DNA from: Nesterenkonia sp. LB17
Lineage (GTDB): Bacteria > Actinomycetota > Actinomycetes > Actinomycetales > Micrococcaceae
Reading direction: 5' to 3'
DNA length: 64,000 bases
NCBI RefSeq assembly: GCF_022565915.1
Contig: NZ_JAJOYX010000006.1
Span: 62,001 to 126,000, forward strand
In this document: positions 50,908-60,355 of the stretch, in pieces
Position numbering within the stretch: position 1 is the first letter of the stretch
Layout of the letters: each line of letters begins with the position of its first letter
Notes under the pieces: model-generated
What the model was told of the DNA's origin: nothing
What the model saw: the letters and a program-made list of their open reading frames with translations, nothing else
The model's database searches: none
Position numbers and translations under genes: made by a program

Positions 50908-51357
50908 GTGAAACAGAACGTGATCTGGAAGACCTCCCCGAACTCCACCGTGGGTCGGGGCGGGACCGCCGTGGACCGCATCGTCATCCACTACATCGTG
51001 GGAAACCTGGCTGCCTGTGACGCCACCTTCCTGAACCCCAACTCCCAGGTCAGTGCGCACTACGGGATCGGCGAGGGGCGCATCCACCAGTACGTCAGCG
51101 TGCACAACACCGCCTGGCACTCCGGGAACTGGGCCTTCAATCAGCGCAGCATCGGGATCGAGCACTCCGCGGACCCCGAGCGCGCGCCCACCACGCAGAC
51201 GCTGAACATGTCGATCCAACGCTGTGTGACGCTGTGCCGGCAGTTCAACCTGAATCCGCGCACCGCCATCGTCCCGCACGAGTCTGTGGTCCCCACCGCC
51301 TGCCCGGGCACCGTGGACTGGGAGTACATCCGGGACCGCACCGCCGCCCTGATCTGA
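50908..51357 (+). CDS. N-acetylmuramoyl-L-alanine amidase (Amidase_2 / PGRP fold)
   Basis: 149 aa, cleaves the MurNAc-L-Ala bond of peptidoglycan. Zinc ligands are visible: the His in DRIVIHYIVGN, the His in IVPHESVVPTACPGTVDWEYI, and the C-x-G-type Cys of TACPGT. SAHYGIGEGRIHQYV and NQRSIGIEHS are typical of phage-type endolysins. No signal peptide, so export would need a holin or the broken Tat partner. A GTG start. It may be a relic of a phage lysis module or a domesticated cell-wall enzyme. Confidence 0.88.
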   Translation: MKQNVIWKTSPNSTVGRGGTAVDRIVIHYIVGNLAACDATFLNPNSQVSAHYGIGEGRIHQYVSVHNTAWHSGNWAFNQRSIGIEHSADPERAPTTQTLNMSIQRCVTLCRQFNLNPRTAIVPHESVVPTACPGTVDWEYIRDRTAALI

Positions 51358-51371
51358 GCGGTGCGGGTGGG

Positions 51372-52622
51372 CTACAGCCAGTCCTCCCCGGCGTTCACCG
51401 ACTCCCGATTCAGCAAGGCCAGATTCGCTGACTCTCGAGCCGACGCATCCCGATTCAGAGCTCCCGGATCGGACGCACCCTGGTCGAAGGGTCCCTCACT
51501 GACGGCGCCCGGATGGCTGACATTGTGGGTGGCGTGCAGCGCGGCGGCGATCACGTCGCGGGGGTCACCGGCGTGACGGAAGGCCTCCCTCTGGTGGTAC
51601 GCACCGGTCCCGTTGCGCAGAATCTCGCTGATCAGCGCATCCACCTGGCGGTCCTCTCCGTACTCCGAGAGCACCGGTGCGACGGTGTCGAGCAGGTGGG
51701 TCACCACTTCCCCGGCCGGAGCTGGCATCGCGGTGAAGGGATCCACCAGCAGAGACTCGATTCCGCAGCGACTGGCCCGCCAGGTCCACGCCCGCAGCAC
51801 TGCGGTATCCACCGGCAGCGGGGGAACACCGGCGCGCCAATCTCGCGCAGCAGTCTCCACCAGGGCGCGAGTCAGGGTGGCGATCACGGCGGCGTGGCTG
51901 GCGAACAGGCAGACATCGGGGACCCGCACCTCCACCGTGGAATGACGTTCGCAGATTCGGGCGTCGAAATAGATCATGCCGTCATCCAGCGGCACCCGGG
52001 AGCGCAGCAGGGATTCGCGCTGCCGGTCGTAGGCGTCGATGGACTCGAAGAGATCGGGTGGCCCGGTGTTCGGCCAGCGGCCCCAGGTCTGATAGCGGTA
52101 GCTATGGAATGCGGTGTCGCTGTCGTCCCAGAAAGGGGAGTTGCTGCTGAGCGCAAGCAGCGTGGGCAGCCAGACCCGGATCCGGTCCAGCACCGCCACA
52201 GCCTCCGCCCGGGAGTGCACCTGCACATGGACGTGCATCCCACCGGTCAGTTGCTGCAGTGCCGTGATGCCCGCCCATCCAGCCATCTGCTGAAACCTCT
52301 GGTGCGGGACCAGGTGTGGAGTCACTGCCCCGGGAGCGGTGGCCAGGGCCACCACACGGCCTCCGACGTCGGCGGCACAGGAGTCCGCCCAGGCGCGGCC
52401 CGAGCGGATCGTCGCCAGCTGTTGACTCAACGTGGTCTGCGGCGGGTGGACCACCTCAAGCTGTTCCTGCTGCAGCTCTGAGGCCAGTTCATGCCCGGTC
52501 TCGGTCCGGACGCCGTGCCGCTCCGCGACCTGCCACCCCAGCGGCAGCAGCTCCAGCTCAGAGTCGTCCACCAGCAGCAGCTCTTCTTCAACGCCAAAGG
52601 TTCGCACGGACAGGTCCCTCAC
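51372..52622 (-). CDS. YbdK-type carboxylate-amine ligase (glutamate-cysteine ligase 2 family)
   Basis: 416 aa ATP-dependent ligase fold. N-terminus RTFGVEEELLLVDDSELELLPLG with the FGVEEE metal motif, LTGGMHVHVQVHSRAEAV, LALSSNSPFWDDSDTAFHSYRYQTWGRWPNTGPP, VEVRVPDVCLFA, and HQREAFRHAGDPRDVIAAAL. In YbdK proteins the activity is weak glutamate-cysteine ligation, and the true substrate is unclear. The last 45 residues (SHPGAVSEGPFDQGASDPGALNRDASARESANLALLNRES) are low-complexity and absent from most relatives. Confidence 0.9.
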   Translation of the reverse strand: MRDLSVRTFGVEEELLLVDDSELELLPLGWQVAERHGVRTETGHELASELQQEQLEVVHPPQTTLSQQLATIRSGRAWADSCAADVGGRVVALATAPGAVTPHLVPHQRFQQMAGWAGITALQQLTGGMHVHVQVHSRAEAVAVLDRIRVWLPTLLALSSNSPFWDDSDTAFHSYRYQTWGRWPNTGPPDLFESIDAYDRQRESLLRSRVPLDDGMIYFDARICERHSTVEVRVPDVCLFASHAAVIATLTRALVETAARDWRAGVPPLPVDTAVLRAWTWRASRCGIESLLVDPFTAMPAPAGEVVTHLLDTVAPVLSEYGEDRQVDALISEILRNGTGAYHQREAFRHAGDPRDVIAAALHATHNVSHPGAVSEGPFDQGASDPGALNRDASARESANLALLNRESVNAGEDWL

Positions 52623-52877
52623 CCTCGAGAGTCATTCGGGTACGGCGACGAGACCGGCGGACAGTCACACCCCCGTGCTGACCGCGCCGGTCTTCGCCCC
52701 CGCTGATGAGGCGAGCGTACCTGCGAACCTCAACTCGCAGAAGAGTCGAAAGTACTATGGGAAGGTGGTCCTCGCTAAGGCGCAGGTCAGACCCATTCAG
52801 CGGCAGAAACCTGCCACTTTTCATGCGTCAGTCTCGGCGTGCGCACCTTGCAGCATGCCCGCCAGAAGGGGCGAGGA

Positions 52878-53687
52878 TCATCCGGTGAAGGTATCCGGGT
52901 GACCGCCGCGGCGGCCGTCCTCGCCCTTGTCCAGCGTTGCGATGGCGGTCATGTCCTGATCGCTGAGCTCAAAGCTGTGGATGTCCATGTTCGTCGCGAT
53001 CCGCTCTGCGGAATTGCTCTTCGGGATCGCGACGACGCCGCGCTGCAGGTGCCAGCGCAGCATCACCTGGGCCGCAGTCACCCCGAGCCGCTGCGCGATC
53101 TGGGTGAGCACCGGATCACCGAACTGATCCGTGCGGGCCAACGGGCTCCAGGCCTGCACCACGATTCCGCGCTCCTGGCAGAAGCGGCGGGCGTCGTCGT
53201 TGGGGAAGTAGGGGTGCATCTCGATCTGGTTCACCGCCGGGGCCACACCGGAGGCTTCGATGAGGCGCTCCAGCTGGGCGGGCTGGAAGTTCGAGACGCC
53301 GACGGCGCGGGCTCGGCCGTCCTCGGCGAGCTCTAACATGGCCTTCCATGTGTCCACATAGTCGATGTCCAGCATCGGCATCGGCCAGTGCATGAGGAAC
53401 AGGTCCACATAGTCGAAGCCCAGCGTCACCAGCGACTCCGTGAACGTCTCCCGGACGGCGGTGGGCGCGTGATTCCCGTTGTTCAGCTTCGTGGTGAGAA
53501 AGACCGCGGCTCGGTCGACCCCGGAGCGCCTGACCGCCTCGCCGACCTCCGCCTCATTGCCATACATCTGCGCCGTGTCCAACAGCCGGTAGCCGGCATG
53601 CAGGGCGGACATCATCGCTTCGGTGGTGGCCTTGCCGGTGCCGAAGCCGATCTCTGGCATCTGAGTTCCTGAGTTGAGCTCGATCAT
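52878..53687 (-). CDS. Aldo/keto reductase
   Basis: 269 aa NADPH-dependent TIM-barrel reductase of the AKR5/2,5-diketo-gluconate reductase type. Catalytic tetrad: GYRLLDTAQMYGNE (D and Y), AVFLTTKLNNGNH (K), and FLMHWPMP (H). The cofactor segment is IPKSNSAERIATNMDI. A broad-range carbonyl reductase is likely. It is divergent from the MDR gene at 54013. Confidence 0.92.
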   Translation of the reverse strand: MIELNSGTQMPEIGFGTGKATTEAMMSALHAGYRLLDTAQMYGNEAEVGEAVRRSGVDRAAVFLTTKLNNGNHAPTAVRETFTESLVTLGFDYVDLFLMHWPMPMLDIDYVDTWKAMLELAEDGRARAVGVSNFQPAQLERLIEASGVAPAVNQIEMHPYFPNDDARRFCQERGIVVQAWSPLARTDQFGDPVLTQIAQRLGVTAAQVMLRWHLQRGVVAIPKSNSAERIATNMDIHSFELSDQDMTAIATLDKGEDGRRGGHPDTFTG

Positions 53688-54012
53688 GCGGCGATCCTAC
53701 GCTCTCAGCACGCTGCGGAGGTGGCGCTGGCCTGCACCGAGCCGGGTGAGATGAAGCCCAGAACCGCGGCGAAGCCGGTGAGCACTGCCAGCTGCCCGGG
53801 GTCGGATTCCGACTCTGGGACACCCGGCGCAGTGCGTGAACGACTTCTCCTGGAGAGTTCACGGTGCCCCGCTCAGCCGAGGCCGTCCCGGAGCGGCTGG
53901 TGGCATCGCTGAGGTCGGTCGTGGCCTCGCCCGCGCCCTCGAACTGGAGCTGAGCGTGACCGGCAGGGATCTGCAGCGGCGCGGAATAGAAACCGCTCAC
54001 CGGGGGGTTGCC
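53688..54012. other. Intergenic stretch, 325 bases
   Basis: No gene is supported. On the minus strand about 35 codons are open (PGVPESESDPGQLAVLTGFA...) and end in a stop at about 53700. They lack a start codon and may be the remnant of a C-terminus. The Shine-Dalgarno of the next gene (GGGGGG) is at 54002. Confidence 0.4.
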
Positions 54013-54939
54013 ATGACCATGCGTGCAATGAGCTATTCCAAATACGGCGACCCCCAGACCCTCGAACTGACCGAACTCCCGCTGCCCAAGGTGGCGCCCG
54101 GAGCCGTCCTGATCAAGATCGAACGCGCCTCGGTGAACCCGGTGGACTGGAAGCTCATGTCCGGCGGGCTGGATCAGCTCATCGACGTCGTCTTCCCGGT
54201 GATCCCCGGCTGGGACGTCTCCGGGGTCATCGAGACCACCGGCCCCGACGTGCCGGAGTTCACCGCCGGTGACCGCGTCGCCGCCTACGCCCGCAAGGAC
54301 TTCACCCACGGGGGGACCTACGCCGAGTACGTCTCGGTGCCTGCCGCCTCCGTGGCACGGGTCCCCGACGGGGTGGACTTCGACTCCGCCGCCGGACTGC
54401 CGCTCGCCGGCCTCACCGCGCTGCGCTCGCTGGAGACCCTCGAGATCACCGCCGAGGACACGCTGCTGATCCATGCCGCCTCCGGCGGGGTGGGCCACCT
54501 GGCCGCTCAGCTTGCAGTCGAGCGCGGGGCCACCGTGCTGGGCACCGCGTCGGAGCACAACCACGCGAAGCTGCGCGAACTCGGCGTGACACCGCTGACC
54601 TATGGCGAAGGCCTGGCCGACCGGGTCCGCGAAGCCGCGCCCCAGGGCGTCACCGCTGTGGCCGACTTCGTCGGGGAGGTCCTTGACGACACGCTGGCAG
54701 TGCTGGCCGACGGTGGCCGGCACATCTCCGTGGCCGACCCCTCCGTCGAGGAGCACGGCGGCCACTGGATCTGGGTCCGCCCTGATGGAGACCGGCTGCG
54801 CTCGCTGCTGGAGAAGGTCGCCGCAGACAACCTGCGCGTGGCCGTGGATCGCGTCTTCCCGCTGGCAGAATCCGCCGCGGCCATGGAGGCCAACCAGTCG
54901 GGATCCAACGGCAAGATCCTCATCGATACCACCCGTTGA
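54013..54939 (+). CDS. NADP-dependent zinc-less medium-chain oxidoreductase (quinone oxidoreductase type)
   Basis: 308 aa. N-terminal GroES-like domain (ASVNPVDWKLMSGG, VIPGWDVSGVI, FTAGDRVAAYARKDF), then the Rossmann part DTLLIHAASGGVGHLAAQLAVERGATVLGTASEHNHAKLRELG and the end NQSGSNGKILIDTT. The zinc ligands of alcohol dehydrogenases are absent, as usual for quinone/enone reductases. The frame is open further upstream, but the ATG at 54013 has the ribosome site and begins the domain. Confidence 0.9.
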   Translation: MTMRAMSYSKYGDPQTLELTELPLPKVAPGAVLIKIERASVNPVDWKLMSGGLDQLIDVVFPVIPGWDVSGVIETTGPDVPEFTAGDRVAAYARKDFTHGGTYAEYVSVPAASVARVPDGVDFDSAAGLPLAGLTALRSLETLEITAEDTLLIHAASGGVGHLAAQLAVERGATVLGTASEHNHAKLRELGVTPLTYGEGLADRVREAAPQGVTAVADFVGEVLDDTLAVLADGGRHISVADPSVEEHGGHWIWVRPDGDRLRSLLEKVAADNLRVAVDRVFPLAESAAAMEANQSGSNGKILIDTTR

Positions 54940-55091
54940 AGCGCCGACGGTCGGCACCGCGCCTCACGCGTCGTGCCGACCACCAGCCAGCGGGTCTAGC
55001 CTGACCACGCGAGGTCTCATCCCAGGGGGAGAGGGCCAACCGGTTCTTCTGTGAGACCAGCTCTGGTCGAAAACCACAGAGAAGAGTTGCG

Positions 55092-57308
55092 ATGAATGAC
55101 ATCCATATTCCAGGCGCGCCACAGGCCGAACCTCCCACGGAGGGCCAGCCGGTCGAGCCGCGCGAGCCGCTTCCGCCCAAGCAGGACCAGCGCGCGGCAG
55201 CACCGGTCAGCCCCACGGGCGCCGAAGTGCCGGGCAGTGACACGGGACGCGTGCAGCAGGGCAGGTACCTGACCACCGCGCAGGGAGCCCGCGTCCGCGA
55301 CACCGACCACTCATTGAAGGCCGGCAGCCGGGGACCGACTCTGTTGCAGGACCACCACCTGCGCGAGAAGATCATGCACTTCGATCACGAGCGGATCCCG
55401 GAGCGCGTGGTCCACGCCCGCGGCGCCGCCGCGCACGGCGTCTTCGAGTCCTACGGCACCGCCGGTCACCTGACCTCAGCGAAGTTTCTGACGGAGAAGG
55501 CCACGACCGAAGTGTTCACCCGCTTCTCCACCGTGCTGGGCAGCCGAGGCTCCGCTGACACGGTGCGTGACACCCGTGGCTTCTCCACGAAGTTCTACAC
55601 CGACGAGGGCAACTATGACCTCGTGGGCAACAACATTCCGGTGTTCTTCATCCAGGACGGGATCAAGTTCCCGGACATCATCCACGCCGGCAAGCCCCAC
55701 CCGGACCGGGAGATCCCACAGGCGCAGAGCGCGCACGACACCTTCTGGGACTTCGTCTCGCTGCACACCGAGGCGCAGCACCACACCATCTGGAACATGT
55801 CCGACCGCGGCATTCCGCGCTCGCTGCGCATGATGGAAGGCTTCGGCGTCCACACCTTCCGGCTGATCAACGCCGCGGGCGAATCTTCGCTGGTGAAGTT
55901 CCACTGGAAGCCCAAGCTGGGCGTGCACTCCATCACCTGGGAGGAAGCGCTGATGACCAACGGTGTGGACCCGGACTTCCACCGCCGGGACCTCGCCGAC
56001 GCCATCGAGGCCGGCGCCTTCCCGGAATGGGAGCTCGGCGTGCAGGTCTTCCCCGACACCGAGGATCAGATGTTCGAAGGCATCGACCTGTTGGACCCCA
56101 CCAAGTTCATCCCCGAGGAGCTCGCCGAGGTGCAGATGCTCGGCAAGATGACCCTGAACAAGAACCCGCAGAACTACTTCGCGGAGACCGAACAGGTGGC
56201 CTTCCACCCGGGACACCTGGTCCCCGGCATCGAGGTCACCAATGACCCGCTGCTGCAGGCCCGGCTGTTCTCCTACCTGGACACCCAGATCACCCGCCTG
56301 GGCGGCCCGAACTTCGCGCAGATTCCGATCAACCGGCCCCGCGCGGCGGTCAATGACATGCTCCGCGACGGCTTCCACCAGAGCGCCGACCACGCCGGAG
56401 TGGCCCCATACCACCCGAACTCCTTCGACGGCGGCAACCCATACCCGGTCAAGGACATCTCGGCCGAGTCCGGCGTGCCCAGCGCGCTGATCGACTTCCC
56501 GGAACCCGTGGCGGCCAGCGTGAAGGTGCGGGAGAACCCGCAGAGCTTCGATGACCACTACACCCAGGTCACGATGTTCTACCGCAGCCTCACCCGCACC
56601 GAGCAGCTGCACGTGATCCAGGCGTACACCTTCGAGCTGGCCAAGTGCTACGAGCCTAGGATCAAGGAGCGCCAGCTGCAGCAGCTGACCCACATCGATG
56701 CGGACCTCGCCGCCGGAGTGGCCGAGGGCCTCGGCCTTCCGGTGCCCGAGCCGCTCCAGACTCCGGTCGAGCCAGAGGTGCTCAGCCCCACGCTGTCCCA
56801 GATCGGCGGCACCTGGCCGATCGAAGGTCGGCTGGTCGGCGTGGTGGTCGATGAGTCCAGCGACATCGACGCGATCCAGAAGATCCGCAGGGCCATCGAT
56901 GCCCAGGACATGGTCCCGCTGGTGGTCGCCCCCACCGGTGCGCCGCTGTCCGACGGCACCCCGGCCCAGCGGACCTACCTCACCGCACGGTCCATCGAGT
57001 TCGATGCGATCGTCTTCCTCACCGCGACCGCCGCCGGCGCCGCCGGCGCCGCCGGGGCCAGCCCGGACACCGACCACAAGCTCGGTGACCCCACCGGTGA
57101 CCCGCAGGTCGATCCGCGGCTGACGCTGATGGCCGCCGAGGCCTATCGCCACGGCAAGGCAGTGGTGTTCCCCGCGGGCACCCCGTTGCTGGCCGCCAGC
57201 GGCGTCTCCCCCACGGCGCCCGGCGTCCTGGTGGGCACACCCGAGAAGCTCACGGGCGAGCTCTTCACGCTCATGGGCGCCCACCGCGCCTGGGAGCGCT
57301 TCGCCTGA
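55092..57308 (+). CDS. katE: Large-subunit catalase (HPII / KatE clade)
   Basis: 738 aa monofunctional haem catalase. The distal His is in [19 protein letters not shown], with [31 protein letters not shown] and the proximal haem-ligand region [25 protein letters not shown]. The C-terminal flavodoxin/DJ-1-like domain (about 560-738, [22 protein letters not shown]) is characteristic of the large clade. An alanine/glycine repeat (AAGAAGAAG) interrupts it. It lies next to oxidases that should release H2O2, which gives it a clear job in this neighbourhood. Confidence 0.95.
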   Translation: MNDIHIPGAPQAEPPTEGQPVEPREPLPPKQDQRAAAPVSPTGAEVPGSDTGRVQQGRYLTTAQGARVRDTDHSLKAGSRGPTLLQDHHLREKIMHFDHERIPERVVHARGAAAHGVFESYGTAGHLTSAKFLTEKATTEVFTRFSTVLGSRGSADTVRDTRGFSTKFYTDEGNYDLVGNNIPVFFIQDGIKFPDIIHAGKPHPDREIPQAQSAHDTFWDFVSLHTEAQHHTIWNMSDRGIPRSLRMMEGFGVHTFRLINAAGESSLVKFHWKPKLGVHSITWEEALMTNGVDPDFHRRDLADAIEAGAFPEWELGVQVFPDTEDQMFEGIDLLDPTKFIPEELAEVQMLGKMTLNKNPQNYFAETEQVAFHPGHLVPGIEVTNDPLLQARLFSYLDTQITRLGGPNFAQIPINRPRAAVNDMLRDGFHQSADHAGVAPYHPNSFDGGNPYPVKDISAESGVPSALIDFPEPVAASVKVRENPQSFDDHYTQVTMFYRSLTRTEQLHVIQAYTFELAKCYEPRIKERQLQQLTHIDADLAAGVAEGLGLPVPEPLQTPVEPEVLSPTLSQIGGTWPIEGRLVGVVVDESSDIDAIQKIRRAIDAQDMVPLVVAPTGAPLSDGTPAQRTYLTARSIEFDAIVFLTATAAGAAGAAGASPDTDHKLGDPTGDPQVDPRLTLMAAEAYRHGKAVVFPAGTPLLAASGVSPTAPGVLVGTPEKLTGELFTLMGAHRAWERFA

Positions 57309-57315
57309 TCCCAGC

Positions 57316-57331
57316 GGGACCAGCTGGTCCC
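57316..57331. terminator. Perfect 16-base palindrome between convergent genes, possible terminator
   Basis: GGGACCAGCTGGTCCC is self-complementary over its whole length and is followed by a partial repeat (CAGCTGGTCG). It lies between the stops of katE and the Rieske oxygenase gene. There is no T-tract, so its role as a terminator is uncertain. Confidence 0.45.
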
Positions 57332-57390
57332 AGCTGGTCGTCCTCAGCGACGGCTGCGCTGCATCAGCCTTTCGGCCCCTCCGTGAGACG

Positions 57391-58557
57391 TCACCGACCT
57401 CTCGCGAAGGGGCCGATCTGTTGTGCCCACCACTGGTGGAACTCCGCGATGTGGTGCTCGCTGGGGACCAGCGCCCCGCCGTCGTCGTAGGCCTTCGAGG
57501 ACATCGACGGCTGGGTCTGCTCGCAGGCCTCGAAGTCCTGGAGGTTGACCCGGTGGAAGAGCTCCACCGACCGGGAGACGTCCAGCTGCTTCTCCACGAC
57601 CTCGGGCAGGAACAGCCAGTCGCATTCCACGATGGTCTTCGCCGCTGACACCGGGTACATCCGGTGGAAGATCACGTGATCGGGCACGGTGTTGATGAAC
57701 ACCTGCGGGCGCACGGTGATCGCATAGTACTTGCGGTCCTGCGCTTCTGCGATGGCCGGCAGCGCCGCGACGCCGGCGGAGCCGTCCACGGTGAAGCCCT
57801 CGACCTGCGCGCCGAAGGAGGCGCCGTGGATCTCGTCCTGCGCCTGGGAGGCCCAGCCCTGCGCGAACTCCGGGATGACCTCGGTGAGCTCGGGGTGGAT
57901 GGTGGCGCAGTGGTAGCACTCCATGAAGTTCTCGATGATCAGCTTCCAGTTCGCCGCGACCTCGTAGCGCCGGGTCTGCCCGACCCGAAGCTTCTCGATG
58001 CCGTAGTTCTCCAAGCTCTGGACCTCTCCGAAGCGCGTGGAGACCTCCGTCATCACGGTCTCCTCGAACGACGGCGGGGCTGAGCTCCCCGCCGCAGGGC
58101 TCACACAGAGCCAGATGTAGCCCAGCCATTCGCGCACGTGGACGGTCTTGAGCCCATGTTCTCCGCGATCGACATCGGGCATCGAGGTCAGGTTCGGGGC
58201 GGCGACGAGTTCGCCCTCCAGGGCATAGGTCCAGGCGTGATAGCCGCACTGCAGGGTCTTGGACCTGCCCTCCGCGGTGGTGCAGACCCGCATGCCGCGG
58301 TGTCGGCAGACGTTCAGATACGCCTTGATCCCGGCCTTGCGGGTGCGCACCACGATGATCTCCTCCCGGCCCACCGTGACCGTGCGCCACTGTCCGGGGC
58401 TTGCCAGGCTGTCTGCGCGGAGCACGGCGTTCCACATCTTCTCGAAGATCTCGGCCTGCTCACGAATGAAGATCTCCGGGTCGGTATAGGCGACCCCGGC
58501 GGGGGTCGGTTTCAACGAGGTGCCGGTCAGCGGGGTGTCGAGCTGGTCGATGATCAT
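57391..58557 (-). CDS. Rieske oxygenase alpha subunit, probable glycine-betaine (or other quaternary amine) monooxygenase
   Basis: 388 aa from the ATG at 58557 (AAGGA upstream). The Rieske [2Fe-2S] ligands are C84-x-H86 (NVCRHRG) and C104-x2-H107 (LQCGYHAW). The mononuclear-iron histidines H216 and H221 are in ENFMECYHCATIHPEL. N-demethylating Rieske enzymes such as GbcA and the stachydrine demethylase share this NFMECYHC sequence. Its position with a dimethylglycine oxidase and sarcosine oxidase points to betaine as substrate. Third gene of a leftward unit, 85 bases after the reductase. Confidence 0.85.
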   Translation of the reverse strand: MIIDQLDTPLTGTSLKPTPAGVAYTDPEIFIREQAEIFEKMWNAVLRADSLASPGQWRTVTVGREEIIVVRTRKAGIKAYLNVCRHRGMRVCTTAEGRSKTLQCGYHAWTYALEGELVAAPNLTSMPDVDRGEHGLKTVHVREWLGYIWLCVSPAAGSSAPPSFEETVMTEVSTRFGEVQSLENYGIEKLRVGQTRRYEVAANWKLIIENFMECYHCATIHPELTEVIPEFAQGWASQAQDEIHGASFGAQVEGFTVDGSAGVAALPAIAEAQDRKYYAITVRPQVFINTVPDHVIFHRMYPVSAAKTIVECDWLFLPEVVEKQLDVSRSVELFHRVNLQDFEACEQTQPSMSSKAYDDGGALVPSEHHIAEFHQWWAQQIGPFARGR

Positions 58558-58642
58558 CGGTTCGTCCTTCGTGAGGGGCTCAGCAGGTCGGGGGTCCACC
58601 AGGTCAGGAGGGCCCAGCGGATTCAAGAAGATGCGGGAAGGC

Positions 58643-59824
58643 TCAGGCAGCCAGGACGGCCGGGCGGATGCGGCGGGACTTGCGCCAGCGCACCACCTCG
58701 CGCAGCCGGTTCATGCCCAGGATCCCGATCTCGGTGCCTCCGCGCAGGTAGCTCACCAGCAGGTCGTTTCCTTCGATGCTTCCAGCCAGCACCTGGACCT
58801 CGTCGGCGAGCGCGAGCATGCCGGCGGCCTGGATGGTCACGTGATGCTGGTCTGACCAGAGGTAGGGCTCCTGCATGGGGGAGGGGGACCCGCCGAGCAG
58901 CGCGGCGGCCAGCGCCTGAGCCTGATCCACGGTCTCCTGCCAGTGCCCCACTGGACGCAGCCCGGTGCGCTGGGCCGACCACAGTGCGCAGTCTCCTGCG
59001 GTCCAGACCCCCGGGATCCCGGTGAATCCGGTGTCGTCGGCGAGCACCGCCTGAGTGCCGGGATCCAGGGCGAGGGCGCTGCGACTCAGCCACTCGGTGG
59101 CTGGACTCGCGCCGATCGCGCTGATCACGACGTCGGCCGGGATCCCTCGGCCGTCACTGAGCGTGACCACCTGATCCGCCTGCGGATCACCGGGTGCCCG
59201 AGTCACGCCCAGCGCGCGGGCAGCGCCGGTGAAGCGCACGCCGTGCTGCTCATGCAGACTGTGCAGCGCGCGCGCCACCGGCCGACCCAGTCGGCGCAGC
59301 CCGGGCAGATCCTCACCGGCGATGACCGTCACGCTGCCGGCCCCGCGGGTGGTGCACGTCGCGGCGGTCTCCAGCGCCAGGAAGCCTCCTCCGATCACCG
59401 CAACCCGGGCGCCGGCCAGTGGAGCTGCGCGCAGTGCGGCGGCGTCCTCCACGCTGCGGATCGCATGACCGCCCAGGCGCCGCGCCTCGGCGCCGGTGGC
59501 GATCACCACCGCGTCGCCGAGGTAGAAGGTGCCCGAGGCGGTCTGCACCCCCAGCGGCTCCGTGGAGAGCGCGGTCACCGCATCGGATCTGACCCAGCGC
59601 GCATCCAGCGGATCGGAGGGGTCATCGAGGTAGAGATCGCACAGATCCGTGGTTCCGCACAGAAAGGCCTTGCTCAGTGCCGGGCGGTCATAGGCCGGAT
59701 GGGCCTCCGCGCCGAGGATCGTGATCGGACCGGCGTGACCCTGGGCGCGCACCTGGCGCGCCGTGTGATAGCCGGCGAGGCCGGCGCCGATGATGAGCAG
59801 GTGACCTTCTTCAGCGAGACTCAT
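58643..59824 (-). CDS. FAD-dependent ferredoxin reductase component
   Basis: 393 aa. Two dinucleotide-binding folds: HLLIIGAGLAGYHTARQVRAQGH for FAD (residues 8-30) and GARVAVIGGGFLALETAATC for NADH. GVWTAGDCALW is the second FAD motif, followed by a C-terminal reductase domain. This is the class of ferredoxin reductases serving multicomponent Rieske dioxygenases. It overlaps the Rieske ferredoxin gene by 4 bases (ATGA), so the pair are made together and pass electrons NADH -> FAD -> ferredoxin -> oxygenase. Confidence 0.88.
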   Translation of the reverse strand: MSLAEEGHLLIIGAGLAGYHTARQVRAQGHAGPITILGAEAHPAYDRPALSKAFLCGTTDLCDLYLDDPSDPLDARWVRSDAVTALSTEPLGVQTASGTFYLGDAVVIATGAEARRLGGHAIRSVEDAAALRAAPLAGARVAVIGGGFLALETAATCTTRGAGSVTVIAGEDLPGLRRLGRPVARALHSLHEQHGVRFTGAARALGVTRAPGDPQADQVVTLSDGRGIPADVVISAIGASPATEWLSRSALALDPGTQAVLADDTGFTGIPGVWTAGDCALWSAQRTGLRPVGHWQETVDQAQALAAALLGGSPSPMQEPYLWSDQHHVTIQAAGMLALADEVQVLAGSIEGNDLLVSYLRGGTEIGILGMNRLREVVRWRKSRRIRPAVLAA

Positions 59825-60168
59825 GCGACCTCCACCCCCGGAGGCAGCTTCGGCGCCGCCGTGGAGAGCTCCACCAGGACCTCCCCGTCACGGACGGTGA
59901 CCTGATGGGCCCGCACTCCACGCTTGGCGGGCGGCTGGTCCACCTCTCCGGTGGTCAGCGAGAAGGTGCTCTCATGCAGCGGGCACTCCACGCGGCAGTC
60001 CTCCACCCAGCCCGCCGCCAGCGAGGCGTCCTGATGGGTGCAGGTGTCATCCAGGGCGTGGACGGTGCCCTCCTCGGTGAGGAACACGGCGATCGGTGGA
60101 CTCACGCTGGTGACTCGCAGGCCTTCGCCGGGAACCAGGTCATCGATGGAACAGGCTCGGAAACTCAA
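59821..60168 (-). CDS. Rieske-type ferredoxin component
   Basis: 115 aa. Rieske ligands C43-T-H45 (DDTCTHQDASL) and C62-x2-H65 (VECPLHESTF), in the length and layout of the ferredoxin subunits of three-component ring-hydroxylating oxygenases. First gene of the leftward ferredoxin-reductase-oxygenase unit. Its start lies 26 bases from the IclR-type palindrome at 60195-60213. Confidence 0.92.
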   Translation of the reverse strand: MSFRACSIDDLVPGEGLRVTSVSPPIAVFLTEEGTVHALDDTCTHQDASLAAGWVEDCRVECPLHESTFSLTTGEVDQPPAKRGVRAHQVTVRDGEVLVELSTAAPKLPPGVEVA

Positions 60169-60194
60169 TTGCCTTCACCGCCACTCAAGGATAC

Positions 60195-60213
60195 TGTTGC
60201 ATATAGTGCAACA
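60195..60213. promoter_or_regulatory. Putative IclR operator 1 (TGTTGC-N7-GCAACA)
   Basis: TGTTGC ATATAGT GCAACA, perfect 6-base arms, in the divergent region between the ferredoxin gene and the iclR gene. On the minus strand it includes a TATATG that could be the -10 of the ferredoxin promoter, so binding would block it. The same 19-base pattern recurs at 61231. Confidence 0.75.
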
Positions 60214-60355
60214 ACGTTCGTGATGCACAACAAAAGTATGCAAGGTCGCCCCGAGGGTGCGTCAAGGGTTTGGCCGAAATTGAAGACGAATTCATCGGAG
60301 CGAAACGAAGTCCGAACAACACGACATCAGGCCGACAGGAGTCAGGGGTGCTCAC

